A DNA stretch of 34,928 nucleotides from Candidatus Babeliales bacterium (GTDB lineage Bacteria > Babelota > Babeliae > Babelales > RVW-14). The notes beneath the pieces are model-generated. The model saw only the letters and a list, made by a program, of their open reading frames with translations, had not been told where the DNA came from and ran no database searches. Position numbers and translations under genes: made by a program. The stretch lies in the NCBI GenBank assembly GCA_019746485.1, contig JAIERW010000003.1, positions 1-34,928 of the forward strand. The letters are read 5' to 3'. Shown here in pieces: positions 24,970 through 33,049 of this stretch. How positions within the stretch are numbered: position 1 is the first letter of the stretch; every line of letters begins with the position of its first letter.

Positions 24970-25623
24970 TTATTGGGCGATTGGAGTCAGTACTTCTTCT
25001 GACGAATGATTTTGGTCATTTGATTCTACCTGCGGAACAATCATTGGTTGCGGCTCAACGGTAGGAACAAGCTGTGTTTGTTCTTCTTGAGGAGAAAATT
25101 TTTCAGCATAATAACGCTCAATAAATTGTTCTTGTGCTTTAGTTTCAATTGAATGAGGTCTTAATCTACGAACTAATGCAATGGCATCTTGCGGCTTCAT
25201 TGCTTTTCTTGCAACAAACCAACAAGCCAAAACGGTCCCCGTTCTACCTTGACCAGCAGTACAATGAACCACTGCTCCTTTATTGTTTGCGTGAACTTGA
25301 TCAACCTTACTTACAAAAGTATCTATTTGTTCAACAGTTGGAGTATGAAAATCTTTAATTGGCAAATGCAAAACCTCAATAGCAACATCATCCGGCACTG
25401 CAAGTCCTGCAAGCTTGTTTTCAGTCAATGAAACAATGAGCCCAATTCCTTGGTCTGCCAAGGCGTAAAAATTACCAGCCGTGGTTGGACGAGCCATACC
25501 AGCAAGCCGAGCATTATCTTCTGTACTCACAAATGAGAAATTACGAGGTAATGGATTGGCAGCACCTTGCAAGGCACCGGTTAACCCAAAAATAGCTAAC
25601 AAAGCGAAAAACTGCTTTTTCAT
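24970..25623 (-). CDS. Exported DUSP23-like dual-specificity phosphatase
   Basis: The cysteine-phosphatase signature is HCTAGQGRTGT with Cys121 and Arg127, and the likely general acid is Asp91 (PIKDFHTPT). The whole domain follows eukaryotic DUSP23/VHZ: NFSFV at its start, RLAGMARP, LIVSLTEN, then after the P-loop LACWFVARKAM, DAIALVRRLRPHSIET and EQFIERYY. A Sec signal peptide (MKKQFFALLAIFGLTGALQG) sends it out of the cytoplasm. About 40 residues of Gln/Pro/Glu-rich tail follow the domain. Family members remove phosphate from Ser/Thr/Tyr or from non-protein substrates; the target is unknown. It lies between the 798-aa protein gene and the dikinase-phosphatase fusion gene and ends in its own terminator. 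Confidence 0.9.
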   Translation of the reverse strand: MKKQFFALLAIFGLTGALQGAANPLPRNFSFVSTEDNARLAGMARPTTAGNFYALADQGIGLIVSLTENKLAGLAVPDDVAIEVLHLPIKDFHTPTVEQIDTFVSKVDQVHANNKGAVVHCTAGQGRTGTVLACWFVARKAMKPQDAIALVRRLRPHSIETKAQEQFIERYYAEKFSPQEEQTQLVPTVEPQPMIVPQVESNDQNHSSEEVLTPIAQ

Positions 25624-25692
25624 AGCAAAACTCCCACAAATAACGACAGATCAAATTAATCTCACCACTCAGTTTAACATATTTTGATTTTT

Positions 25693-25733
25693 GGAAAAAG
25701 GGGCCATTTTATGCCAAAAGAGCCACTTTTTCC
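25693..25733 (-). terminator. Hairpin after the 2154-aa gene, probable terminator
   Basis: A 12-bp inverted repeat with one mismatch (25693-25704 with 25722-25733) starts 7 bases beyond the stop codon of the dikinase-phosphatase fusion gene. Inner tttt/aaaa pairs extend it. The 3' arm contains ccccttttt on the minus strand, but no long T run follows, so termination is probable rather than certain. Confidence 0.5.
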
Positions 25734-25740
25734 AGGATTA

Positions 25741-28700
25741 CTAAATTAAGCCAGGATAATTTGCATCTAGCTTTTGCTTGAGCCGACCACCTTTTAAGGT
25801 TTGATTTATAAATAGTTTTCTTGCATTTTCCAGCAACTGAGCCTGTTCCTGGCTATAAATCTTGTTTTGTATATTTTTAACCAGTAAATCATAATTCTTT
25901 TGAGCAAGATAAGAATAATTTGGGTTATTATTTGCATTGGCAACGGATGTAAACTGAACAGCATAATTTTGTAAAAAGGTGTTATGTGTATAGCCACTTT
26001 GCAACAAAACATGTACCAAAATAAGACTTAAGCGGCGCAAGCTCCCACTGGCTTGCAATCGAGCAAAAACTTCGTCGGGGCTATCAAGTAAAACCGGCAC
26101 TGAATCAAAAAATCGTTTAAGATTTTGTTGCTTTAGCAACGTGTCACCAGGCGCATTTTCATCAGCAAAGGTGCTAGAAATATCAGCCAACAAAGCTGGT
26201 TTAGAGGGATATAAAACACCAGGCGCAGGTGCACCGGTAAGATAGTACGTCCATGGGCTTGGTGGAGGTGGCGCATCGAGATCTTCTTTATACGCTTTGA
26301 CACTATCTTCTTGTTCTTCCGTTTCTATTGAACCTGGACGCTTTGCTCTCACTTCATCAATCGCTTCTTGGGCCGTTATATTTTTTGATTTAACAAGCCA
26401 ACAAGCAAGCATCGTCCCCGTACGCCCCCTACCACCAGCGCAATGAACAACGAGTGGTTGATTGCCTACCACGCTTGCCTGTGTTATAAATTGCTTTATT
26501 TGTGCCAGCGTTGGAGCTGTAAAGTCTTGAATTGGAATTCTTATGTTGTCAACAGGAATACTCCACAAAAACCACTTGTTTGGCAATTGCGCTTCTTCCG
26601 TCAAAGTAACCAAATTCTTAACGCCTTCAAACTCTAGTGCTTTAATATAAGCAAAAGAAGAAGGAAAGGCCATGCCGCCTACCCGGTGAGGATCATCAAT
26701 CCAAGAAAAATTATTTTCTTCAAGGAGCTCTTTTAATCGCGCTCGCAAGTTCACTTGGTCACAAAAATCTAATAGTTCAATCACATTTTTAAGAACCACT
26801 TGATCGCCATTAAACTGCGTATTAAATTCTTCCCAAAGCTTCGCTTTCGTTTCTGCACTAACATTAATTGCCGAAGGATAAAAATCTTTGAAAATCTGTA
26901 CGCCATTTGGACCAGACAAAACAAGCTCCATGTTTTCATCAAAGAATTTTTTCTTAGATTGTTGGATCTCGTGATTAGCTCCGGCCAATAACGCTATCAA
27001 TGAGCCAGCAGCGTTAAGGTTCATGAGCTGATCGTACACAATAACTGATTGTGCAGCTTCTTTAACTTGTGCCGCTCCTACTCGCCCTGGTTGTCCCGCT
27101 TGTTGCAAAAATGTTCGCAGGTTACTATTTGGAGTATCTGTATAAGTCACATGGAAACCACCTGTTGAATTCACCAATTTAAGGCCCGCAAAGAAATCGG
27201 GATGCCTCTTAATTAAGTCAATGAAACGTGTCCAGACAGCAGCAGAAAATTTAGTATAATACGTTTTTGTAACAATCGTGTTAAATACCTGCTGCGCCAT
27301 AGCCTGTTTAAATGAGCCAATGCTACGTCGGTTTTTCATTGTCTGAGCATGATTATCATTCTCACGCGCAGCTAACGTTTGATAAATATTTTCTTCAGAT
27401 ATTCCGTAATATTCTACAGGTGGAACGTCCGGAGGGTAGGCCGGACTTCTATTGCCTCTAAAGAAAAAGATATCAGCGTTGGCAGCATATGAAGTTTTAC
27501 TGAGCAATTTTTCCATAATCGTTATAACACCATTCCAATATACATCTCCAGCATTTCCTGCTGGGATATACTCAAGTACACGGTCAAGGTACATGTGCGG
27601 ATAGCTTTTTTCAGACAACGATTTTTCAATTATTTTCTTTGCAAAACTTTGTTTTAAATCAGTTGTTTTTAATAAATTAGCAACAATAAACTCGTAGGTT
27701 GTGTTTTCTTTTGACATCATACTATCAACTCCATCAGTGGCATATGAAAGCCCATTGCTACCAATTGGTCCATCGTTTGCCTGACGCATAGCCTTAGCCA
27801 AAATATTGGTTGTAGGATAATACGGCGCAAGCTTGAACCGCGCAATATCTTGCTTGGTCACCGTCCACCAAAACGTTACTGCCTTCTTTTCTGGCGTAAC
27901 TTCAACTTGTTTTAGATCTAATGCCCAAGTAACAGCCTGCGCATAGTCACCAATTTTATAAAAACGACCCCACTCATTTTCACCACTCGTTCTACAGCCA
28001 AAACGAGCAGTGTCAGTTTTTTTGTTGTATTCAAGAAACAAGGTCGCGCTATGAGATCTTAGTGGATAGTTGTACTTGTAACCAAGAGTACCTTTACTAA
28101 ACGAAAGGCCCATGAGTGTAGTATGGTTTTGTGTAGTATCAGCACCAAAGCCAACCTTTTTAATACTATCAATTTCTGCAAGCAAATCTTTAAGAAGCTG
28201 CGGCAATGCTGGAGCGTCTTTGCTTGCTAGCGCCACAACAGAAGTCTTACCCAAAAAGAAGCTTGTTACATTGATCAAGCTTTGATGGATAAAGGTAAAA
28301 ATATCTTCAAACGTATTAGCTGCTTGAAGCATGTTGTGTCCTGCCTTGTTACCAATGACAACAAGCGCTACGTTAAAATTATTAGAATTATCAAGTTGAG
28401 CAGCATTATAAAGCTTGATAGCTTGAGATAAAGCTGTTGTTGCAGATGTCAACTTATGAGCAGCGTTACCATCAAGGGAAGTCACCGCATGACCACCAAG
28501 TTCTTGGTAACCACTAATGCCAGTAAGCAGGCGCAGGTACTCATCTAACATTGTTTTAAAGGTAAAAAGTTTATTATCACGCGTGTTAAGTCTAGGATTT
28601 GCAGCATCAGTAACCACTTCATACTCACTGCTCGCTTTAACCGCTTTTATTGACTGGTCAAATGTATCAATAAATAAATCGAGCAGTGACAACACGGCCA

Positions 28701-31700
28701 CTTTGCCTATATCGCCAGCATTTTTGTATGACTGTACAAAAACAGGGTCAATAAGTTCAGTAACAATGCCGGTAAGCAGCAACCATTGCTTATCAAACTT
28801 TTTACGCTGTGCAAATATTTCAGGCTTTAAAAATTTAACACGTGCAATTTTCTCGTTTACCGTATTCAACAAAGCCTTGTTGGCATTGAAAGCCGTTACA
28901 AGAGACGTCAAAACTTCTTGAACGCGTATATTTTGCGTTAAATTTTTATCTTTTGCCTGCTCAAAGAAATCAGTATGCAGCCAAACGGTAAGCAACCCAA
29001 GCTTGCCCAACGTTGCTACCGCCTCACCAAAATCTTTTCTCTGCTGCTCGGAACCAACATCACTCACTTTAGCAACAAATTGAATCCACTTGTCGCTCAC
29101 TACTTGGTTAAGCGCTTCGTCTGCTATTTTGGCATACTGAATAACCTTACCTTCTTGTTTAGTTACTGGCGCAACAAGCCCTTTCTCTTTGAGTCTTTCA
29201 ATTGCAACGGCTTCAGGTTTTAACGTACGCAAAACAAAATTAGCAAGAGAGAGAGCATTAATTACTTGGTCAGATTCTGGCTGTTGAAACAATAGAGCTT
29301 GCAAAAAGCGCGCCGCAAACAATCGTTTGATATAATCGTCTGATCCTTTTTGGAAATTGCGCACTTGTAAAATATGATGACCAACTTTGACCAAGGCATA
29401 TTTAAACAATGCTATTTTTTCAGTCAAATCTTGATCGAGCGTTAATGATTGTGCAAAAAACTCCATGCGCTGCTTAATAACCATCATAAGCACTAAAAGG
29501 CTTATGCGTACGTTTTTCTCATGAGAACTCTGGGCCACTGTATCTAGCATAGTCATAATTTGAGGAGCCAATACTGCCTGATTTGTAGTTGCTTTGAATG
29601 GAGCAAGAAAAGCTTGGAGTTCTGGAATACTTATTCCTTCACTAAGCTCTAGCTCTAATTCTTTGAGCAAAACGTCAACATTTGTCGCATCAAAATCTGC
29701 CGATGCAAGACTAGAAAGCAACGGCGAGATTGGATAATTTTTCCAACCTGCAAGAATAGTATTTGCATCCTTTAACTGTTGCAGCGTTTGTTTTGAATCC
29801 CATTTAACCACTAACCCTTGTTGCGGATCAACTAAAAATTTTGCACCAGGTTCGCTGATGGCATCTATAAGTTTGTTGATACCAGTCATAAAAATAACGG
29901 GTTTTACCGCCGTACGGAATTGCGTTCCCTCGTGCGATGTTGGCGGAGCATGTTGTCCCACCACAACGCATGCCACACGTTCTTTTGCTTTACTGTGCAT
30001 GTACGTATCAAAAGCCTCACCCATGGTACTTTTAACAATTATTTGGTTGCCATCAATCAGCCGAACCGAACCATCAGCTGGAATAATTGTTTCTCCCTTA
30101 AAAGTCTCGTCGGTCAGCGCTACAAGATTGGCAATATACGATGGCTCTTCCTGATCAGGATTGTGAGTAATTGGACGAGCCTGCACTAAATACAATGTTG
30201 AATCGTTTCTATCAATCACAAACTCAACGTCCATTGGCTTGCGATAATATTCTTCAAGAACATTTGCCAAAAACTTGAGTGTAAGCCCTTCGTACGGCGT
30301 TAGTACAGGGCTCATGGCAAGATCGGGAGGATTATCACGATCTTCAAGGCCAATATCTTTTCTAGCTACAGAATCATACTTGAGAGAAGGAAATTTCCTA
30401 AATGGCTTTGGGCGCACAATTGCATACATTTTTTCCAAATCACTCAGATAATAAGTATCAACACCAACAAGGCTGTTAACCACCCCTTCATTGTGTCCAT
30501 ACGCCGTATCAATAGCCGTTATACCAGTTGAACGAGCTTTTTGAGAATAATCCCAATTTAATTTACCATCTGAACCTTTACGTAATAGATCTTTTTTAGC
30601 AATCCCCCCACCTGGCTCTTCAGTAAACATAACACCACACGCCGGCAACATTCTTTCTCTTTCTATTATTTTGCCGTCAATAATTGGCTCAATTCGCACC
30701 GCAACATGATTATTTGGGTTTGCAATAGATGTAGCTGTTAGATTTTGAACGGCAATCACTATGGCTTCAGCATTAGCAAGAACGTTTTGCGGGCTTGTTC
30801 CATCAGAAAGCGATACCTTAATCTGCCAATTGTTTTTTTGGGCTGCTTTTAGCATAAGATCAAGGTCAGATTCTTGCGTATTAAAAAATGCATCTAATGA
30901 ATTTTTGGTACCTTTAAAGGTATTCCATTTTGCAAGCAAGTTAAGACCAGGTTTATCAAACGCTGAGCGCACATTTTTTGAACGAATACCGCGAATACGC
31001 TCTCCCACCATTCTTTGGATCAGTGCTGGCGTAAATGGCTCATCAAATAGCTCAGGATCTTTACCAATCAAGCGTTGCATAAAAGATTTTTCGCTAAAAT
31101 ATGAACCAACCACCACGCCCATCGCCAGTAAAATTTCTGACGCCTGCGGCGCAACGTTTGCAACACTTTCATTACCACCGGCATTAGCAAGCTTGTCGGT
31201 ATCTTCTTTCCCGGTACTCCGAACCATCAATGAACTTTTTTTGAGTCCTTTTATTTTAGTAATTGTTTCATTAATGCCAAACTCAAATTCTGTATCAAAA
31301 TTAAAGGTACCGGCAACAACAGCGGGTTGTGCCGCCTCTGTATTAAAAATACTCATAACGTCATTTTCAAGAATCTTTAAATTATCCAAAAACTGTTTTG
31401 AAAAATTTTGATCTCTCCTGAATTTATCTTGTGCTGCTTGGTCAAAGTCTGCTATAAATTGTGTCCAACGAGTTTTTATATTAAATCCATTTTTGAACAA
31501 ATATGCCTTTATGGAATCTGACGAAATGCCAACAAATTCTGGTACACGTATTTTTAACTCATAAGAACCTGTTTTGTCGGCAATCAAAGTGGTCAAAACG
31601 CTCAATACTCGAGATACCTTTTCAAGCTCTTGCAGATTGCCCGTTTTGTAACCATAACCCTTAACTGTAGCAAATTTTTTCAATTCTTTCTTATCATGTG

Positions 31701-32205
31701 GAGCTATTGAAGCAATTAATTTAGCAATCAATTGAGAAAGTTCTTTGTTAACATCTTTAAACGATGTTGTTTCATAAGTAATAAGGGCAGCAACTTCTGG
31801 ACTCTTTTCTTCTTCTTCACCTGGTTCAAAAAACATGCCCTTCAAAGCACCCCAGGCCTTGCCTATTAAAGATTCTTCTTGCTGCTCTTGTGCTTTTAAA
31901 TCCTTTACGTATTCTCTCAGCGGCTTTTTGCTTTCAACAAATTCTTGAGCTTTGCTAAAACCGGCATTGTACTGACCCCACAACGCCTGCTCTTTGGCCT
32001 TCGCTTCTGCTTCTTTTAACTTTTTTTCCAATTCTTGTTTTTCTCGCAAATCAGTTAACGCTTGTCCAAGCTCGCCAAGTTTTGCTTTTAAAGCAGTAAG
32101 CCCACTCTTCAAATTATCCAGGGGGTTTGTGGCAGAAAATACATGATTCGTAACAAAAAATAGCAAGAAAAAACACAGTGAATACCGTATCTGCTTTTTA
32201 TTCAT
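25741..32205 (-). CDS. Exported giant fusion: dikinase-like ATP-grasp and phosphohistidine domains plus DUSP23-like phosphatase
   Basis: This 2154-aa protein has a signal peptide (MNKKQIRYSLCFFLLFFVTNHVFSA) and a Lys/Glu-rich coiled coil at 28-125. The ATP-grasp domain spans about 150-680: GYGYKTGNL with Lys187, VRSTGKEDTDKLANAGGN with Arg329, Glu661, and VQARP with Gln675 and Arg677. It carries an extra segment of about 100 residues at 405-510. A swivelling domain with TSHEG and His758 follows. A long region up to about 1600 is paralogous to the C-terminus of the gene at 18313-22344. A complete DUSP23-like phosphatase lies at about 1830-1970: FSWI, general acid in PIQDFTAPT, and HCAGGRGRTGT with Cys1922 and Arg1928. 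A helical tail of about 190 residues ends it. One chain thus holds a candidate phosphotransferase and a candidate phosphatase. GAGG precedes the ATG. Substrate unknown. Confidence 0.84.
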   Translation of the reverse strand: MNKKQIRYSLCFFLLFFVTNHVFSATNPLDNLKSGLTALKAKLGELGQALTDLREKQELEKKLKEAEAKAKEQALWGQYNAGFSKAQEFVESKKPLREYVKDLKAQEQQEESLIGKAWGALKGMFFEPGEEEEKSPEVAALITYETTSFKDVNKELSQLIAKLIASIAPHDKKELKKFATVKGYGYKTGNLQELEKVSRVLSVLTTLIADKTGSYELKIRVPEFVGISSDSIKAYLFKNGFNIKTRWTQFIADFDQAAQDKFRRDQNFSKQFLDNLKILENDVMSIFNTEAAQPAVVAGTFNFDTEFEFGINETITKIKGLKKSSLMVRSTGKEDTDKLANAGGNESVANVAPQASEILLAMGVVVGSYFSEKSFMQRLIGKDPELFDEPFTPALIQRMVGERIRGIRSKNVRSAFDKPGLNLLAKWNTFKGTKNSLDAFFNTQESDLDLMLKAAQKNNWQIKVSLSDGTSPQNVLANAEAIVIAVQNLTATSIANPNNHVAVRIEPIIDGKIIERERMLPACGVMFTEEPGGGIAKKDLLRKGSDGKLNWDYSQKARSTGITAIDTAYGHNEGVVNSLVGVDTYYLSDLEKMYAIVRPKPFRKFPSLKYDSVARKDIGLEDRDNPPDLAMSPVLTPYEGLTLKFLANVLEEYYRKPMDVEFVIDRNDSTLYLVQARPITHNPDQEEPSYIANLVALTDETFKGETIIPADGSVRLIDGNQIIVKSTMGEAFDTYMHSKAKERVACVVVGQHAPPTSHEGTQFRTAVKPVIFMTGINKLIDAISEPGAKFLVDPQQGLVVKWDSKQTLQQLKDANTILAGWKNYPISPLLSSLASADFDATNVDVLLKELELELSEGISIPELQAFLAPFKATTNQAVLAPQIMTMLDTVAQSSHEKNVRISLLVLMMVIKQRMEFFAQSLTLDQDLTEKIALFKYALVKVGHHILQVRNFQKGSDDYIKRLFAARFLQALLFQQPESDQVINALSLANFVLRTLKPEAVAIERLKEKGLVAPVTKQEGKVIQYAKIADEALNQVVSDKWIQFVAKVSDVGSEQQRKDFGEAVATLGKLGLLTVWLHTDFFEQAKDKNLTQNIRVQEVLTSLVTAFNANKALLNTVNEKIARVKFLKPEIFAQRKKFDKQWLLLTGIVTELIDPVFVQSYKNAGDIGKVAVLSLLDLFIDTFDQSIKAVKASSEYEVVTDAANPRLNTRDNKLFTFKTMLDEYLRLLTGISGYQELGGHAVTSLDGNAAHKLTSATTALSQAIKLYNAAQLDNSNNFNVALVVIGNKAGHNMLQAANTFEDIFTFIHQSLINVTSFFLGKTSVVALASKDAPALPQLLKDLLAEIDSIKKVGFGADTTQNHTTLMGLSFSKGTLGYKYNYPLRSHSATLFLEYNKKTDTARFGCRTSGENEWGRFYKIGDYAQAVTWALDLKQVEVTPEKKAVTFWWTVTKQDIARFKLAPYYPTTNILAKAMRQANDGPIGSNGLSYATDGVDSMMSKENTTYEFIVANLLKTTDLKQSFAKKIIEKSLSEKSYPHMYLDRVLEYIPAGNAGDVYWNGVITIMEKLLSKTSYAANADIFFFRGNRSPAYPPDVPPVEYYGISEENIYQTLAARENDNHAQTMKNRRSIGSFKQAMAQQVFNTIVTKTYYTKFSAAVWTRFIDLIKRHPDFFAGLKLVNSTGGFHVTYTDTPNSNLRTFLQQAGQPGRVGAAQVKEAAQSVIVYDQLMNLNAAGSLIALLAGANHEIQQSKKKFFDENMELVLSGPNGVQIFKDFYPSAINVSAETKAKLWEEFNTQFNGDQVVLKNVIELLDFCDQVNLRARLKELLEENNFSWIDDPHRVGGMAFPSSFAYIKALEFEGVKNLVTLTEEAQLPNKWFLWSIPVDNIRIPIQDFTAPTLAQIKQFITQASVVGNQPLVVHCAGGRGRTGTMLACWLVKSKNITAQEAIDEVRAKRPGSIETEEQEDSVKAYKEDLDAPPPPSPWTYYLTGAPAPGVLYPSKPALLADISSTFADENAPGDTLLKQQNLKRFFDSVPVLLDSPDEVFARLQASGSLRRLSLILVHVLLQSGYTHNTFLQNYAVQFTSVANANNNPNYSYLAQKNYDLLVKNIQNKIYSQEQAQLLENARKLFINQTLKGGRLKQKLDANYPGLI

Positions 32206-32249
32206 TTCTCATCCTCGACTTAGATTTAATTTTCTGGACTATGCAAGTT

Positions 32250-32289
32250 TCCAGCATTGAGGATAGGTTATTCCAAAAATGAATATCAA
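32250..32289 (-). promoter_or_regulatory. Candidate promoter of the 2154-aa fusion gene
   Basis: On the minus strand, TTGATA (32284-32289, 5 of 6) and TATCCT (32260-32265, 4 of 6) are 18 bases apart. The transcript would start near 32253, about 48 bases before the ATG. A GAA triplet repeat lies about 33 bases upstream of the -35 box. Confidence 0.45.
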
Positions 32290-32321
32290 TAACTTATAAA
32301 GATAGGCAAAATTTTCCAGCA

Positions 32322-32349
32322 AAGAAGAAGAAGAAGAAGAAGAAGAAGA
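32322..32349. repeat. GAA/TTC trinucleotide microsatellite, about nine units
   Basis: An uninterrupted aag repeat of 28 bases lies in the gap between the 2154-aa gene and the terminator of the phosphatase gene at 32406. It is outside any gene I accept and upstream of the candidate promoter of the fusion gene. Such tracts change length by slipped-strand mispairing. Confidence 0.95.
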
Positions 32350-32356
32350 TTTTTTT

Positions 32357-32391
32357 TAAAAAAAGAGCCCCAGTAAATTGAGGCTCTTTAA
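32357..32391 (-). terminator. Terminator of the 179-aa phosphatase gene
   Basis: On the minus strand, aaagagcctca (32379-32389) pairs with tggggctcttt (32362-32372), with one G-U pair, and runs into a series of T. It lies 15 bases beyond the stop codon of the phosphatase gene. Confidence 0.85.
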
Positions 32392-32405
32392 AAATCAAAA
32401 ATAAA

Positions 32406-32945
32406 TTACTTTGCCAAGCGCGATTGATAGAACGTGCGTACAAACTGTTCTTGTTCAAACGTACTAATCGACGGGTTGCGCAGCTCACGAACTTTACGAA
32501 TTGCCGAGTCGGCATCAATGCCTTCATTAGCAATTAACCAACACGCAAGCAACGTGCCAGTGCGGCCCATGCCGTGCTTACAATGCACAACAACGCCCTT
32601 GTCTTGCTGATGAACCGCTTTGGCTTCACGCAAAAACTCTTCAACTTGTGCAATAGTTGGCACATGCAGATTATAAATGGGCAGGTGCAGGGTTTTGATA
32701 CCGGTATGCTCAATAAAATATTGTGGCGGCAAGGGATTTTTGGTCAATGTCACAATCAACCCAACCTTCTGCTCGTGCAGGTAGGCAATATGCTCTTTGC
32801 ATGCAGGTTGTGCCATGCCGGCCATTTTGTTGTTAGTCTTTTCACAAATCCAAGAAAAGTACTGCGGGCTAATTGAAGATGACAAGTTGTAGGCAATGTT
32901 CATAACAGCAACGCTCAGCATTAATAAAAATAGTGTTCTTTTCAT
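32406..32945 (-). CDS. Exported DUSP23-like phosphatase with Asn at the general-acid position
   Basis: The 179-aa protein has a signal peptide (MKRTLFLLMLSVAVMNIA) and a DUSP23-like domain: YFSWICEK, KMAGMAQP, LIVTLTKN, P-loop HCKHGMGRTGT with Cys122 and Arg128, LLACWLIANEG and FEQEQFVRTFY. Where the two related domains in this window have PIKDF or PIQDF, this one reads PIYNL. The expected general acid Asp is therefore Asn92 (codon AAT, clear in the sequence). It could be a slow enzyme, a phospho-binding pseudophosphatase, or could use another acid. GAGGAG precedes the ATG at 32945; the frame is open to 33035 upstream without support. It sits between the fusion gene and the pilB-like gene. 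Confidence 0.88.
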   Translation of the reverse strand: MKRTLFLLMLSVAVMNIAYNLSSSISPQYFSWICEKTNNKMAGMAQPACKEHIAYLHEQKVGLIVTLTKNPLPPQYFIEHTGIKTLHLPIYNLHVPTIAQVEEFLREAKAVHQQDKGVVVHCKHGMGRTGTLLACWLIANEGIDADSAIRKVRELRNPSISTFEQEQFVRTFYQSRLAK

Positions 32946-33049
32946 AAGGGCTCCTCTGATGTTTTTCTGGCAGAAACTGCACAAGCCAAAACTCATACGA
33001 AAGCCTAGTCTAACAAAACGGTAACGGGTGTGCAAAAGGCCCCCAGGCG

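Noticed and set aside
30761..31411. Plus-strand open frame of 216 codons opposite the fusion gene
   Set aside because: It is antisense to the conserved ATP-grasp domain, and its composition mirrors the reverse strand.
32322..32349. Possible CRISPR-like or tandem-repeat array
   Set aside because: It is a simple triplet tract with no spacers. No other regularly spaced repeats were seen in the window.
32294..32533. Minus-strand frame ending in a poly-Phe stretch
   Set aside because: The Phe run is only the GAA microsatellite read in reverse, and the rest overlaps the phosphatase gene in another frame.
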